Shown in pieces: positions 26,828 to 35,042 of a stretch of 64,000 bases of DNA; the stretch's first letter is position 1; every line of letters starts with the position of its first letter. The notes beneath the pieces were generated by a model. The model was not told the DNA's origin. It saw only the letters and a list, made by a program, of their open reading frames with translations, and ran no database searches. The stretch is from Acidimicrobiia bacterium. Its GTDB lineage: Bacteria > Actinomycetota > Acidimicrobiia > Spongiisociales > ZC4RG35. The position numbers were made by a program, and so were the translations under genes. The stretch covers positions 62,001 through 126,000 of the forward strand of contig JANQOU010000012.1 in NCBI GenBank assembly GCA_028285585.1. The letters run 5' to 3'.

Positions 26828-27550
26828 ATGAGCCTCGAGTCGGACACGGACTCCACATACACACCTCACATCGGGCAAACACGTCAGTACTGGCGTGACA
26901 TCATCCTCGGAGTCAACGACGGGCTGGTCTCCACCTTCCTACTGGTCGTCGGCGTAGTAGGTGGCGGCCTCGACATCGACAACGTCCTGCTCACCGCGAT
27001 CGCGGGCGCTCTCGCCGGAGCTGTCTCGATGGCTGCCGGCGAGTACCTGGCAACCAAGTCACAGGATGAGGTGCTCGAAGCCGAGTTGACCCTCGAAAAG
27101 GAGCACCTCCGAGACCACAGGGACATGGAATTGGATCAGCTGCGGGAGATGCTGACCAACATGGGCATCGCTTCCGAAGACCTCGAGGCCGTCGTCACCG
27201 CATTCAATCGCTCCGACAAGACGATGCTCAACGCCATGGCCGCCCTCGAGTTCGGAGTGGTCGACTCCCAGCGGCGCAGCCCTCTGCTCGCCATGGCCGC
27301 GTCCGGTGGGCTTTTCTTGGTCGGCTCTCTCCCGTCGGTGCTGCCGTTTGCGCTCGCCTCCAGCAATGCGTCAGCCTTGCTCTGGGCAACGGTGCTGGCA
27401 GCGATCGGCCTGTTCGCCGTAGGTCTGGTGAAAGCGTCCGTGGCTCGAACATCGAAAGTCCGATCCGGTCTCGAGAACCTGGTGATCGCAGGTGTTGGAG
27501 GTGCCATCGCTTGGTTGATCGGATCCGCGGTGGGCTCCACCCTGGCCTAA
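26828..27550 (+). CDS. VIT/CCC1 family membrane transporter
   Basis: 240 residues. VIT1/CCC1 proteins move Fe2+ or Mn2+ out of the cytosol. The family opening YWRDIILGVNDGLVSTFLLVVG (about 18-39) contains the conserved Asp of helix 1; GALAGAVSMAAGEYLATKSQ is the helix-2 block. A cytosolic acidic helical domain with ELTLEKEHLRDHRDMELDQL follows, where family metal-binding Glu residues lie, then three more helices. Five membrane helices in total. ATG at 26828 with TACCAT eight bases upstream; upstream frame is rejected because it begins within repeat B. Confidence 0.9.
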   Translation: MSLESDTDSTYTPHIGQTRQYWRDIILGVNDGLVSTFLLVVGVVGGGLDIDNVLLTAIAGALAGAVSMAAGEYLATKSQDEVLEAELTLEKEHLRDHRDMELDQLREMLTNMGIASEDLEAVVTAFNRSDKTMLNAMAALEFGVVDSQRRSPLLAMAASGGLFLVGSLPSVLPFALASSNASALLWATVLAAIGLFAVGLVKASVARTSKVRSGLENLVIAGVGGAIAWLIGSAVGSTLA

Positions 27551-27557
27551 CAGCTAG

Positions 27558-27623
27558 CACTGTGCTTGCAATTGTTAGCGATAGCGGTAAGCTAGCAAGC
27601 AGTGAACGAAAGCAAGCACAGTG
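27558..27623. promoter_or_regulatory. Promoter and inverted-repeat operator of the XRE regulator
   Basis: A perfect 12-base inverted repeat, CACTGTGCTTGC (27558-27569) and GCAAGCACAGTG (27612-27623), flanks the promoter: TTGCAA (27566-27571), 16 bases, TAAGCT (27588-27593), eight bases, GTG start. The left arm overlaps the -35 and the right arm lies in the first codons. The direct repeat GCTAGCA occurs at 27553 and 27591, with further TAGC units between. This suggests autoregulation, perhaps through looping or two bound dimers. Confidence 0.6.
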
Positions 27624-27967
27624 ATCTCGGAGAGTTCATCCGTCAACAACGGGAGCGCGCCAATCTCTCATTGCGTCGTCTTGCCGAGAAGGCCGAAATC
27701 TCGAACCCTTATCTGAGCCAGATCGAGCGTGGGATACGCAAGCCTTCGGCTGAGATCCTCAAGAACCTGTCCAAGGCACTCGAGATCAGCGCCAACAGCC
27801 TCTACTCGAAGGCCGGCCTGATCGACGACGAGACAGCCGGGCCGACAGTGACAGAGGCGATCGACGCCGACAAGAGACTCAACCCAGATCAGAAGAGAGT
27901 GCTTGTTGACATGTACCGGACACTGATCCGCTCCAACGGATCGGTGCCTGGAGAGCAACAGGAGTAA
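27602..27967 (+). CDS. XRE-family helix-turn-helix regulator
   Basis: 121 residues. An HTH_XRE domain spans about residues 8-68: LGEFIRQQRERANLSLRRLA, then NPYLSQIERGIRKPSAEIL as recognition helix and flank. The rest (about 70-121) is a short acidic helical tail. Target genes cannot be read directly, but the 12-base inverted repeat around its own promoter makes autoregulation likely. GTG start eight bases after TAAGCT. It is followed after three bases by the coiled-coil gene, so the two are one operon. Similar short XRE proteins beside phasin-like genes are found in other actinobacteria; I do not know a defined function. Confidence 0.88.
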   Translation: MNESKHSDLGEFIRQQRERANLSLRRLAEKAEISNPYLSQIERGIRKPSAEILKNLSKALEISANSLYSKAGLIDDETAGPTVTEAIDADKRLNPDQKRVLVDMYRTLIRSNGSVPGEQQE

Positions 27968-27970
27968 GTG

Positions 27971-28423
27971 ATGAAGACCAAGAGTGTTCTCTATGCCGCC
28001 GTGGGTGCGCCAGTGGTGGCTGCCCGCAAGGTGAGCGATCAGTACGACGCCCTCAAAACCAAGGTCGATGAGGAAAGGTCCAGTTACGCAGAGCTGGCAC
28101 AGAAGACCATCGACAGCTGGGCGGTCGAAGGCGAGAAGGTCGTCACCAACGTCCAAGACCGCAAGGTCGTGGAGGAGATCTCATCCAAAGTCGACCTCGA
28201 TCAGGCCAAGGAGCAGGTGACACGGCTGCGCGACCAGCTAGAGGACATGCTCGCCACATGGAGGCAGTCCTTCCGCCCGGAGAAGACCGAGAGCGAAGAA
28301 GTCGTGGTGGAAGTTTCCGCCGACGAAGCAGTGCCTGCCGCCGAAGAGGCCACAGCCGAGCCAGTCGGCGACGACGTCGCCGAAGACACGGCTATCGAAG
28401 AGGAGCCTGTCGAGGTTTCCTGA
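27971..28423 (+). CDS. Coiled-coil protein with acidic C-terminal tail
   Basis: 150 residues. N-terminal short hydrophobic stretch (LYAAVGAPVVAARKV), then a long amphipathic helical region (about 20-105) with heptad-like spacing, VDEERSSYAELAQKTIDSWA and VDLDQAKEQVTRLRDQLEDM. The last 40 residues are almost entirely Glu, Val, Ala and Asp. The pattern recalls phasin or heparin-binding-haemagglutinin-like helical proteins, but identity is not established. AGGAG lies six bases before the ATG at 27971; a GTG one codon upstream is also possible. Co-transcribed with the XRE regulator. Confidence 0.75.
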   Translation: MKTKSVLYAAVGAPVVAARKVSDQYDALKTKVDEERSSYAELAQKTIDSWAVEGEKVVTNVQDRKVVEEISSKVDLDQAKEQVTRLRDQLEDMLATWRQSFRPEKTESEEVVVEVSADEAVPAAEEATAEPVGDDVAEDTAIEEEPVEVS

Positions 28424-28447
28424 CCAACCCCAACTCACTCGAGACGG

Positions 28448-28471
28448 GAGGGTCCCTCTGAAGGGGCCCTC
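28448..28471. terminator. Intrinsic terminator between convergent genes
   Basis: GAGGGTCCC-tctgaa-GGGGCCCTC forms a 9-bp stem with one G-T pair and a six-base loop, followed by TTGTCGTTT. It lies between the coiled-coil gene (plus) and the DUF4332 gene (minus) and could serve the plus-strand operon. Confidence 0.65.
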
Positions 28472-28479
28472 TTGTCGTT

Positions 28480-28884
28480 TCAGGTGCTGATCGACGGCTC
28501 CAGATCGGCCGATGCGACGATCCATGAGTCGACCATCCCCTCCGTGGGGAGCCGGCTCACCACGCGCTCCGACCCGTTGAGGCCGATGATCTTCGCCAGG
28601 AGGGCGGTCGGATTGCGGCGACGCAGATCCCGCAAAGTGTCGACACCGGCAGCAACCAGAAGGTCGGCGTACTCGGCTCCGACGCCACGGACTCGGAGCA
28701 GGTCGGCGTGATGAACCCAAAGCTGGAGTTCCTTGGGGCTTATCCCGGTGGACCGGGAAAGCTCGGTCCTCCCTCGCCGGGTGGACGCAACTTCGATTAG
28801 GCCTTTGCTCGTGCGGACCCCAGCTTTGCGCAGCCTGGTCGCCTGCTTCTGATCGACACCCGCAACCTGATCGATTCGAGCCAT
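28480..28884 (-). CDS. DUF4332 helix-hairpin-helix protein
   Basis: 134 residues, probably two consecutive helix-hairpin-helix units. The first is IDQVAGVDQKQATRLRKAGV, the second LLRVRGVGAEYADLLVAAGV (about 62-81), each with the hh-G-h hairpin. This fits DUF4332, related to the HhH domains of DNA-binding and repair proteins. The ATG at 28884 has a purine-rich GGAGAAGGGG about six bases upstream, so this gene is read from a leadered mRNA. No catalytic residues seen; nucleic-acid binding is plausible only. Confidence 0.75.
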   Translation of the reverse strand: MARIDQVAGVDQKQATRLRKAGVRTSKGLIEVASTRRGRTELSRSTGISPKELQLWVHHADLLRVRGVGAEYADLLVAAGVDTLRDLRRRNPTALLAKIIGLNGSERVVSRLPTEGMVDSWIVASADLEPSIST

Positions 28885-28958
28885 CAAGCCCCTTCTCCGC
28901 TCGCACTTCGCATGGTTCGCTACCTCGATTCGACTCTAGACAAAGAAGCAGACGTCCA

Positions 28959-29555
28959 TCAGGCCGTGTGACGAGGCTGCAACTCGGTCACGTCGGTTTC
29001 CGTGTCGACGTCCCTGGGCGGGGCATCTGGAAACCAGACCTCGTTCACCCACTCCGGGTGGGCCTGCCAAAGACGCATCGCCCCCTCGTCACCTTCAAGC
29101 GACATCAGCCGCGGCCATAGAGATCGATCGACAACGACAGGGTTGCCCCAGTTGTATCGATACTTGGGCACCGATGCCGGCTTCCCGCTCTTGGAGTGTG
29201 AGGCGAGCAGCTCGTTGAACACCTCGACGGGGGTGTCCGGCTGATCTCCTACGGTTATCAGCGCACGATCAGATCGAGACAACCTGGTGAGAGCGTCGAG
29301 ACCGACTCGTATAGAAGAAGCGATCCCTTCCTCCCACTCCGGGTTCTCGACGACACCCGCATCTCCCAAGTCCGTGGCCTCGAGGATTGCATCGGACTCA
29401 TAACCGAGAACTACCCAGATCTCATCGATGGCCAGCTGCTTGATCCGATTGACTACATGACCGAGGAGATTGGTGGATCCCCAAGGCTCCAGCTGCTTGG
29501 GGCGGCCGAGCCGACGCGAGGCACCGGCAGCCAGGACGAGGGCAGCAGTCGACAT
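28959..29555 (-). CDS. MobA/MocA-like nucleotidyltransferase
   Basis: 198 residues. The opening LVLAAGASRRLGRPKQLEPW is the NTP-binding signature of the MobA-like family, with GDQPDTPVEVF as the metal-binding block and NWGNPVVVDRSLW further on. These enzymes cytidylate or guanylate molybdopterin; a related group acts in F420 or other cofactor routes. Without neighbouring molybdenum genes the substrate stays open. TAACTT lies seven bases upstream of the ATG. Confidence 0.82.
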   Translation of the reverse strand: MSTAALVLAAGASRRLGRPKQLEPWGSTNLLGHVVNRIKQLAIDEIWVVLGYESDAILEATDLGDAGVVENPEWEEGIASSIRVGLDALTRLSRSDRALITVGDQPDTPVEVFNELLASHSKSGKPASVPKYRYNWGNPVVVDRSLWPRLMSLEGDEGAMRLWQAHPEWVNEVWFPDAPPRDVDTETDVTELQPRHTA

Positions 29556-29606
29556 CGCGTCGAAGTTAGTTGGCGTCCGTCTCCAAGGAGACAGACAAAC
29601 CTGTGG

Positions 29607-30059
29607 TCACAAGCCTTTGGTGAGCTCGACGATCAACTCCTCTTGAATCCAGGAGAGATAGTCGAGGATCTGTCTCGAGTCTTCGGGAAGCTTGTCATGG
29701 TCTTCCTCCACCTCAACACCCATCCGGGCGCCAAGGACGAGCCTGGCCTCGTTCAGGACTCTGAGCACAGCATCGGCTTCGCCCGCATTGAGGGTCACCG
29801 GGCCTGAGGAGACGAAGGTCTCGAAGACGGAACGGTCCGAGCTCTTGGCAGCGGCGAGGTCATCTCCCATGAGACGCCACCATTCCTGGTTGGAGTCGGG
29901 GTCGTCCAGGTAGACGGGAACATTGAGCCGCTCCGCGGCAGGATCGTCGGGGCTCAAACCCACTCCTGAAAGGAGCGGGAGAACATCGCCTAGAAAGATC
30001 CGCTCCTGCTCACTGAGAGCAACCAGGATGCCTTCGGGTGTGGAGCTGAACCGGCTCAT
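29607..30059 (-). CDS. DUF2017 protein
   Basis: 150 residues. Matches the actinobacterial DUF2017 family, all-helical cytosolic proteins nearly always encoded next to clpS. Marks are [18 protein letters not shown] near 16 and [13 protein letters not shown] at the end. The ATG overlaps the clpS stop (ATGA), so the two proteins are made together and probably act in the same ClpS/ClpCP proteolysis pathway; a biochemical function is not known to me. Confidence 0.85.
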   Translation of the reverse strand: MSRFSSTPEGILVALSEQERIFLGDVLPLLSGVGLSPDDPAAERLNVPVYLDDPDSNQEWWRLMGDDLAAAKSSDRSVFETFVSSGPVTLNAGEADAVLRVLNEARLVLGARMGVEVEEDHDKLPEDSRQILDYLSWIQEELIVELTKGL

Positions 30060-30343
30060 TGCTCCACCGTGGCCCACAGGCCGTGATTGTGAAGACGGAA
30101 GCAGTCGAGCTCCGCCTGTTCCCTGGGGCCATCGGAAACGATGGCCCGGCCCTCGTGATGAACCTGAAGCATCAGCTCGGTGGCTTTGGGCTCGTCATAG
30201 CCGAACAACTTACGAAACACGTAGACCACGTAACCCATCGTGTTGACCGGGTCGTTCCAAACAACAACTTGCCACGGCTTGTCGAGGTCGACGTCCTCGT
30301 CGGCCCCGGGGACGATGACCGGAGTGGGCTGGGCAAGCATCAT
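30056..30343 (-). CDS. clpS: ATP-dependent Clp protease adaptor ClpS
   Basis: 95 residues, the usual size. ClpS binds N-degron substrates and hands them to ClpC/ClpA-ClpP. The substrate pocket motif [18 protein letters not shown] carries the Asn-Asp pair, and [14 protein letters not shown] holds the pocket Met and His residues. Two adjacent ATGs (30343, 30340) follow TACGAT. Coupled to DUF2017 downstream by ATGA. Frame extensions further upstream overlap the lipoprotein gene and look non-coding. Confidence 0.93.
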   Translation of the reverse strand: MMLAQPTPVIVPGADEDVDLDKPWQVVVWNDPVNTMGYVVYVFRKLFGYDEPKATELMLQVHHEGRAIVSDGPREQAELDCFRLHNHGLWATVEQ

Positions 30344-30371
30344 GTTGAATCGTACGCCCGGTGTCAGAAGC

Positions 30372-30917
30372 TCAGCCTGCGGAGGAAGCCAGCTGTTGGC
30401 GACACTCCTCCACAGCCGACTCGAGGCCAGGGTCCTCATAAGGGATGGCCGCAACCGGATAGGGAGGGCCCACGCCGCTGAACCCGGGACTCGGGTCAGG
30501 AAAGCCGGCCACACCCTGGGCACGCATGCAGACACTGAACTCTCCGAGCAGGGCGACCACAGCCGTGGTCATCAAAGAGGCGCCTTCCAAGTCGAGAGCC
30601 CCATCGGAGAGGATCGCTGCGCAATCCGCCAAGGCTTCAGTGACTTCAGGAGACGACAGGTCGAGTGCGGTCAAGGCGCTATCGAGGCTTGGCCTTCCCT
30701 GCCCGTCGACCGATATCGATGCGATGTCAAAGCCATGGTTGCCAAGACACGACCGAAACTGCTCCAGGGCATCGAACTGGCTGACAGCTGTGGTGGTGGT
30801 CACAAGTGTTGTCGTGGTGGGTGACACCGGCTCAGTCGGCGAGGGGCCACCAACTTCCGGGGTGCACGCTGCCATCAGGACGACGACGAAGATGAAGCTG
30901 GCGAGGCCGCGGGTCAA
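30372..30917 (-). CDS. Hypothetical lipoprotein
   Basis: 181 residues. Signal with lipobox LMAAC, then a Pro/Thr-rich spacer (about 22-45) and a small secreted domain. The domain has cysteines in [29 protein letters not shown] and VEECRQQL, which could make two disulfides. No family recognised. TTG start overlapping the EtfD-like gene stop as TTGA, so it is translationally coupled to that membrane reductase. Confidence 0.75.
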   Translation of the reverse strand: MTRGLASFIFVVVLMAACTPEVGGPSPTEPVSPTTTTLVTTTTAVSQFDALEQFRSCLGNHGFDIASISVDGQGRPSLDSALTALDLSSPEVTEALADCAAILSDGALDLEGASLMTTAVVALLGEFSVCMRAQGVAGFPDPSPGFSGVGPPYPVAAIPYEDPGLESAVEECRQQLASSAG

Positions 30918-33106
30918 ACCGGCTCAGCCGGTTCCTGAAGACCGTCGGCGAGGATCATCGCAATGTCACGAACGGGCACGTCGTCGCGACCGAGCTCCTT
31001 GACACCGTCGTCGAGCATCACGAAGCAGAAAGGGCATGCGACCGCTATCTCGTCGGCCTCGGTGGACAATGCCTCTTCGGCACGCTCGATGTTCACCTTC
31101 TTGCCGGTGGTCTCCTCCATCCAGAACCGTGCTCCGCCGGCACCGCAGCAAAGCGCCCTAGTGCCACTTCTCTCCATCTCGACAACATCGTTGCCTGAGC
31201 CGGCCACGACCTCACGTGGGGCCACATACACATCGTTGTGCCTGCCCAGGTAGCAGGGGTCGTGATAGGCGATAGTTTTCTTCTCGCCGTTGGCCTTGAC
31301 CGGCTCGTCGATGCGGCCTTGCCGCAGCAACTCGGCCAAGAGTTGGCTGTGGTGGACCACCTCATACTCACCACCAAACTGCCGGTACTCGTTCCCGAGC
31401 GTGTTGAAGCAGTGGGCGCACTGAGTGATGATCTTCTCGACGCCGAGTTCCTCGAACGTCTCGATGTTTTGAAGGGCCAGCTGCTGGAAGACGAACTCGT
31501 TCCCAGACCTACGGGCCGGATCGCCGTTGCAGAGCTCGGCGGTTCCGAGGATGGCAAAGTCGATGCCGGCGCGATTGAGAAGACGGGCCAGCGATACCGA
31601 GACTGCGGTGTTCCGATCGTCGAACGACCCTGCACACCCGACAAACCAGAGATACTCGGCGCTGTCCTTCCCGTTCTGCCCGAACACAGGCACCTCGAAG
31701 TCCAGCTCCGACGTCCAGTCGGCTCGGGCCTGCTGGCTCAGGCCCCACGGGTTGGACTGGTTCTCCATGGCAACAAAAGCCTTGCCCAACTCGGTTGGGA
31801 ACTCCGACTCCATGAGAGTCAGATACCGACGCATGTCGAGGATGCGATCCAAGATCTCGATGTTCACAGGGCAGATTTCGTCGCAGGCACGACAGGTGGT
31901 GCAGGCGAACACCTCGTCGGGGTGAATGCGATCGAAGAGGCTCCCCGCTGCCTCGAGAGTGGCAGTAGTCGACAAAGGCGGAGATACACCGGCATTGGCC
32001 GCCGCGACCTCGCCTGTCTTCAGCACCATCTCTCTCGGGTCGAGCGGTTTCCCGGTGATGTTCGCCGGGCAGACCGAGGTGCATCGCCCGCAGATCGTGC
32101 AGGCGTCGGTGTCGAAGATCTGCTTCCAGGTGAGATCGGTGACGACACTGGCCCCGATGGTGTCGATGTCCTCCACCTCGAGCAGATTGGGCATCTCCCT
32201 CATCGCGCCCTTGGGTCGTTCGCGGGCCGACAGGAAGAGGTTGGCCGGCGATGTCACCATGTGACGCAGCTTGGTGACCGGCAGGATCACGAGAAAAGCC
32301 ACAAAGGCCACGACGTGGAAGATCCAGAAGAACTGGTGCCATCCCGACGCGGTCGCAACAGGGAACAGGTAGGAGAGCGGATAGCCGACGAATGACCAGA
32401 GCTCGAACTCGGGCCGGCCGGCGAGGGAGATCCGAGCAGCTTCGGTGAGAAGGCCGGTGATCCCGATCAATGCGAGCACGCCGAGAATCCACATGTCCTC
32501 TGGCTTCGTCTTCGAGCGAATGCGCCATTCGGGGATCAGGTAGCGGCCGGCGAAGGCCAAGGCGAGCCCGCCCAAGAAGACCAAGGACGCCAAGTCGAGG
32601 ATCGCCGAGTACCCCTGATAGACGACACCGTGGAGGAACTTGAGGTTCGACGGAAGCAGGTGATCGATCTCCAGCGTCACTGTCCCGAGGAAGAGGACTA
32701 TGAACCCGTAGTAGATCAACGAGTGCATCACCCCGGCGCGGCGATCACGCATCAGGGTCTTCATCCGAAGCCCCTCACTCAGCTTCTTGAAGCGCTCCTC
32801 CCATTGCCCGGTCCGGCGATCGCCCGAACCTTGCTCCCAACTGGCGGCCCGCTGGGCGAAGAGATGGAAGGTCAGCCAGAGGAAGGCGGCGAGACCTACG
32901 TAGAACAACACGACGATCGGGTCAGGGATGTTCCCGAAGACCTCCCGACCGACGTCGAAGTGCGGATGCTCGGGAATGGTGCCGAGCAAGCCGAGGCTGA
33001 GTGTGGCAACTGCGGCGCTGACGCCAACCGTCTCCAGAGCTACTGCCGCCCCCAGCCGTCTCGGGCGCTGTTCTGCCTGCGTTTCCTCTTCCAGAGTTAT
33101 CGACAC
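30914..33106 (-). CDS. EtfD-like Fe-S membrane oxidoreductase (HdrD/NarI-type fusion)
   Basis: 730 residues. N-terminal membrane part with about six helices (to about 290) resembling the NarI/HdrE heme-binding subunit. Then two 4Fe-4S clusters: CTICGRCTSVCPAN near 345 and CTTCRACDEICPVN near 420. Then two CCG domains of the HdrD type, with QCAHCFNTLG near 575 and HDPCYLGRH...CCGAGG near 630-680. This architecture matches M. tuberculosis Rv0338c/EtfD, which passes electrons from electron-transfer flavoprotein to menaquinone during fatty-acid oxidation. GTG start with TACACT seven bases upstream; a TTG one codon earlier is less likely. Divergent from the ArsR-type gene, with two palindromes between them. 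Confidence 0.85.
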   Translation of the reverse strand: MSITLEEETQAEQRPRRLGAAVALETVGVSAAVATLSLGLLGTIPEHPHFDVGREVFGNIPDPIVVLFYVGLAAFLWLTFHLFAQRAASWEQGSGDRRTGQWEERFKKLSEGLRMKTLMRDRRAGVMHSLIYYGFIVLFLGTVTLEIDHLLPSNLKFLHGVVYQGYSAILDLASLVFLGGLALAFAGRYLIPEWRIRSKTKPEDMWILGVLALIGITGLLTEAARISLAGRPEFELWSFVGYPLSYLFPVATASGWHQFFWIFHVVAFVAFLVILPVTKLRHMVTSPANLFLSARERPKGAMREMPNLLEVEDIDTIGASVVTDLTWKQIFDTDACTICGRCTSVCPANITGKPLDPREMVLKTGEVAAANAGVSPPLSTTATLEAAGSLFDRIHPDEVFACTTCRACDEICPVNIEILDRILDMRRYLTLMESEFPTELGKAFVAMENQSNPWGLSQQARADWTSELDFEVPVFGQNGKDSAEYLWFVGCAGSFDDRNTAVSVSLARLLNRAGIDFAILGTAELCNGDPARRSGNEFVFQQLALQNIETFEELGVEKIITQCAHCFNTLGNEYRQFGGEYEVVHHSQLLAELLRQGRIDEPVKANGEKKTIAYHDPCYLGRHNDVYVAPREVVAGSGNDVVEMERSGTRALCCGAGGARFWMEETTGKKVNIERAEEALSTEADEIAVACPFCFVMLDDGVKELGRDDVPVRDIAMILADGLQEPAEPV

Positions 33107-33143
33107 CAAGGCGAGTGTAGGACCACGCTCCCTCAGATTTCTG

Positions 33144-33159
33144 TTCGAGAAACATCGAA
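33144..33159. promoter_or_regulatory. Operator-like palindrome, site 1 (TTCGA-N6-TCGAA)
   Basis: TTCGAGAAACATCGAA (GTTCGA...TCGAAC with one more pair). It lies just upstream of the expected -35 region of the etfD-like gene, whose TACACT is at 33114-33119. Same spacing and half-sites as site 2. Arms face opposite to a LexA box (TCGAAC-N4-GTTCGA). Confidence 0.6.
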
Positions 33160-33199
33160 CAAGGCACAGCAGATCGACATGGATTCATGCCCGCCTCTA

Positions 33200-33215
33200 T
33201 TCGATATCTATCGAA
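33200..33215. promoter_or_regulatory. Operator-like palindrome, site 2 (TTCGA-N6-TCGAA)
   Basis: TTCGATATCTATCGAA, part of the 18-base inverted repeat ATTCGATA-TC-TATCGAAT (33199-33216). It covers the -35 position of the ArsR-type gene, whose TAGACT -10 is at 33223-33228. Start-to-start spacing from site 1 is 56 bases. Confidence 0.65.
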
Positions 33216-33236
33216 TCACTAGTAGACTGGTCGCCG

Positions 33237-34358
33237 ATGGCCGAATCATCACAATCAGCGAGCTCGGTGAGGGACCTCACCGCCGCGTCCCGGCAGATCC
33301 CGATCGAAATCGAAGGATCGGTCGCGTTCGAGGTGATCATGGCCATCTGGTCCGCTTTCAGCCCCAAAGAGACAAACACCGCCCGGGACCTGGGAGAAGC
33401 GTGGCTCGAGCGAGTCCGGGACGCCACCAGCCCCGAGCTTGCCGAAGAGTTGAAGACACTGGGTGGGCCTTACTGCTACGTGTGGCTGTCGATATCCAGT
33501 CTCCTGTTGTCGGCACCCCACCCCCACGACCCGGACCGCGTCTTCCAGTGGCTCGAGTCGGTCGAGAACCTGCGGCTGCGGCGCTGGATTCTCGGTCATG
33601 CGGCCCACAGTGACGACCAGGCACTCATAGAGAGGGCTGCAAGCGGTGACATCGAAGCCGTCAAAGAGATGGTCGAGGGGCCCAAGAAGGACTTCGGCCC
33701 GGCCATGGTCGGCTTCGCCGAAAGTGTCCTGTTTCAGGACGAACTGCCCAAGCGCTACGCATCGGCGATAGAGCGCTTCAGAACTGAGGTCTTCGCCGAG
33801 TTCGAGGAGGAGTTCGCCGCAGCGATCGGACGATGCGCTGCAGCCAGGAGAGCTGCCCCGACCAGAGGCAGCGCAGCAGAGGTGGTCGAAGAAGTCACCA
33901 GTGGGATCGAATTCAACATTCCCCTCGGCATCACGCGAATCGCCTTGATCCCTTCGGTCGTGACGCGGCCGCTCTCACTGATCGACCAAGCCCGGGGCAC
34001 GCTCATCGTGTACTTCGGAGTTGCCGACGAGTTCATCGACAGCGACCCGGAGTCACCACCATCCTGGCTGGTCAGGTCCTACAAAGCCCTCGGAGATGAA
34101 CGGCGACTGCGAATCCTCCGCCGTCTCTCGGAGGGCGAGACCACGCTGGACGAGTTGACCGAGATGCTCGGGTTGTCCAAGTCCACGGTCCATCACCACA
34201 TCAGCCTCCTGCGGGGCGCTGGGCTCGTGCGGGTGCGCGTAGACCGGGAGGAGGCACACATGAAGACCAGGTACACGCTGCGTCGGCAGGCACTAGTCGA
34301 CACAGGTGGGTTCCTCGACTCATACCTACGCGCCGACGAGGGAGAGCAGAGTGCTTAA
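33237..34358 (+). CDS. ArsR-type winged-helix regulator with DUF5937-like N-terminal domain
   Basis: 373 residues. The first 260 residues are a helical region of the kind found N-terminal in long ArsR-family proteins (DUF5937-like). The C-terminal winged helix (about 285-355) has YKALGDERRLRILRRLSEGE and the recognition helix LGLSKSTVHHHISLLRGAGL, with a wing near RVDREEAHMKTRYTL. No metal-binding Cys motif is seen, so it is unlikely to be an arsenic sensor. TAGACT lies eight bases before the ATG; site 2 overlaps the -35. It probably controls itself and the divergent EtfD-like gene, perhaps sensing an acyl-CoA-type ligand; that ligand is speculation. Confidence 0.85.
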   Translation: MAESSQSASSVRDLTAASRQIPIEIEGSVAFEVIMAIWSAFSPKETNTARDLGEAWLERVRDATSPELAEELKTLGGPYCYVWLSISSLLLSAPHPHDPDRVFQWLESVENLRLRRWILGHAAHSDDQALIERAASGDIEAVKEMVEGPKKDFGPAMVGFAESVLFQDELPKRYASAIERFRTEVFAEFEEEFAAAIGRCAAARRAAPTRGSAAEVVEEVTSGIEFNIPLGITRIALIPSVVTRPLSLIDQARGTLIVYFGVADEFIDSDPESPPSWLVRSYKALGDERRLRILRRLSEGETTLDELTEMLGLSKSTVHHHISLLRGAGLVRVRVDREEAHMKTRYTLRRQALVDTGGFLDSYLRADEGEQSA

Positions 34359-34560
34359 GGACTTCGTTCACTCGGCACGCCATCTGCAACACGTAAGGCT
34401 GCACGACCACGTCGACCGGGCGGCCAGAGAAGCCTGGTTGCTGGAGCACTCACCCGGACGCGGGCTTCGCAGCGCACTGGGCGAGAAACTCATCCGGATC
34501 GGCGAGAGACTCATCGAAAGCCCCAACTCCGAACTAGGGCAGTCGAAGAAGGCCGCATAG
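34351..34560 (+). CDS. Small hypothetical protein coupled to the ArsR-type regulator
   Basis: 69 residues. The GTG overlaps the last codons of the regulator gene by eight bases, with GAGGGAGAG just upstream as ribosome site. Composition is His- and Arg-rich with helical stretches SARHLQHVRLHDHVD and GEKLIRIGERLIESP. No family recognised. Coupling suggests it acts with the regulator, but it could be a chance frame. Confidence 0.5.
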   Translation: MLKDFVHSARHLQHVRLHDHVDRAAREAWLLEHSPGRGLRSALGEKLIRIGERLIESPNSELGQSKKAA

Positions 34561-34610
34561 GCCACGGGTGGATTGAGACCCACCAGGAGATCGGCCCCGG
34601 CTCCTCCATC

Positions 34611-34994
34611 TCAGGAGGTGCTGAGGGCCGGCTCTGCCGGAAGGTGTATCTCGATCATTGGTGAGGTCTCGACAAGCCGGTCCAGCTCGGCCTGGGTGGT
34701 GTACCAACTCGTCTCCGGCTGAGTGAAGACCTGGCGCCGAAACACCGGATCTTCGACAACCGAGGCCGTGGCCTCCACATCGATGCCGCTCCCGTGAATG
34801 ACCACTCTGGGGTTCTCTCGGACATTGGCCAGCCAGTCGCGACGACCTGGGCTGCCGGTGATCACCAAGCGGTTCGCTACCTCGAACCACCAGATCTCAA
34901 CTCGATGGGGCTGTCCGCTGCTTCGTCGATAGGTGGTGAAGTCGATAATCCGTTGTGCGACGAGACGCTCACGATCAGCCTGGGTCAAATGCAT
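34611..34994 (-). CDS. Split-barrel flavin/F420-type oxidoreductase-like protein
   Basis: 127 residues. The pattern RVEIWWFEVANRLVITGSPG, DWLANVRENPRVVIHG and the late EIHLPA fits the deazaflavin-dependent nitroreductase (Ddn-like) split-barrel family, which uses F420H2 or flavins. Start MHLTQADRER at 34994 with TAGCCT seven bases upstream; an upstream extension is unsupported. Substrate unknown. Members are abundant in actinobacteria. Confidence 0.7.
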   Translation of the reverse strand: MHLTQADRERLVAQRIIDFTTYRRSSGQPHRVEIWWFEVANRLVITGSPGRRDWLANVRENPRVVIHGSGIDVEATASVVEDPVFRRQVFTQPETSWYTTQAELDRLVETSPMIEIHLPAEPALSTS

Positions 34995-35042
34995 GCCCAC
35001 AAGGCTAAGACTTCGACCTAACTTCAAGTCAAGCGCCGAAAC

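Noticed and set aside
25370-26878. A 502-codon open frame antisense to glnE
   Set aside because: Typical long antisense frame of a GC-rich gene; composition is non-protein-like and glnE is certain in the other strand.
33143-33160. GTTCGA...TCGAAC as a second LexA box
   Set aside because: Half-sites are in the reverse order and the spacer is six, not four, so it does not fit the SOS box; it matches its neighbour instead.
34565-34640. Terminator hairpins between the small ORF and the split-barrel gene
   Set aside because: Only 5-bp stems with no T tract; too weak to call.
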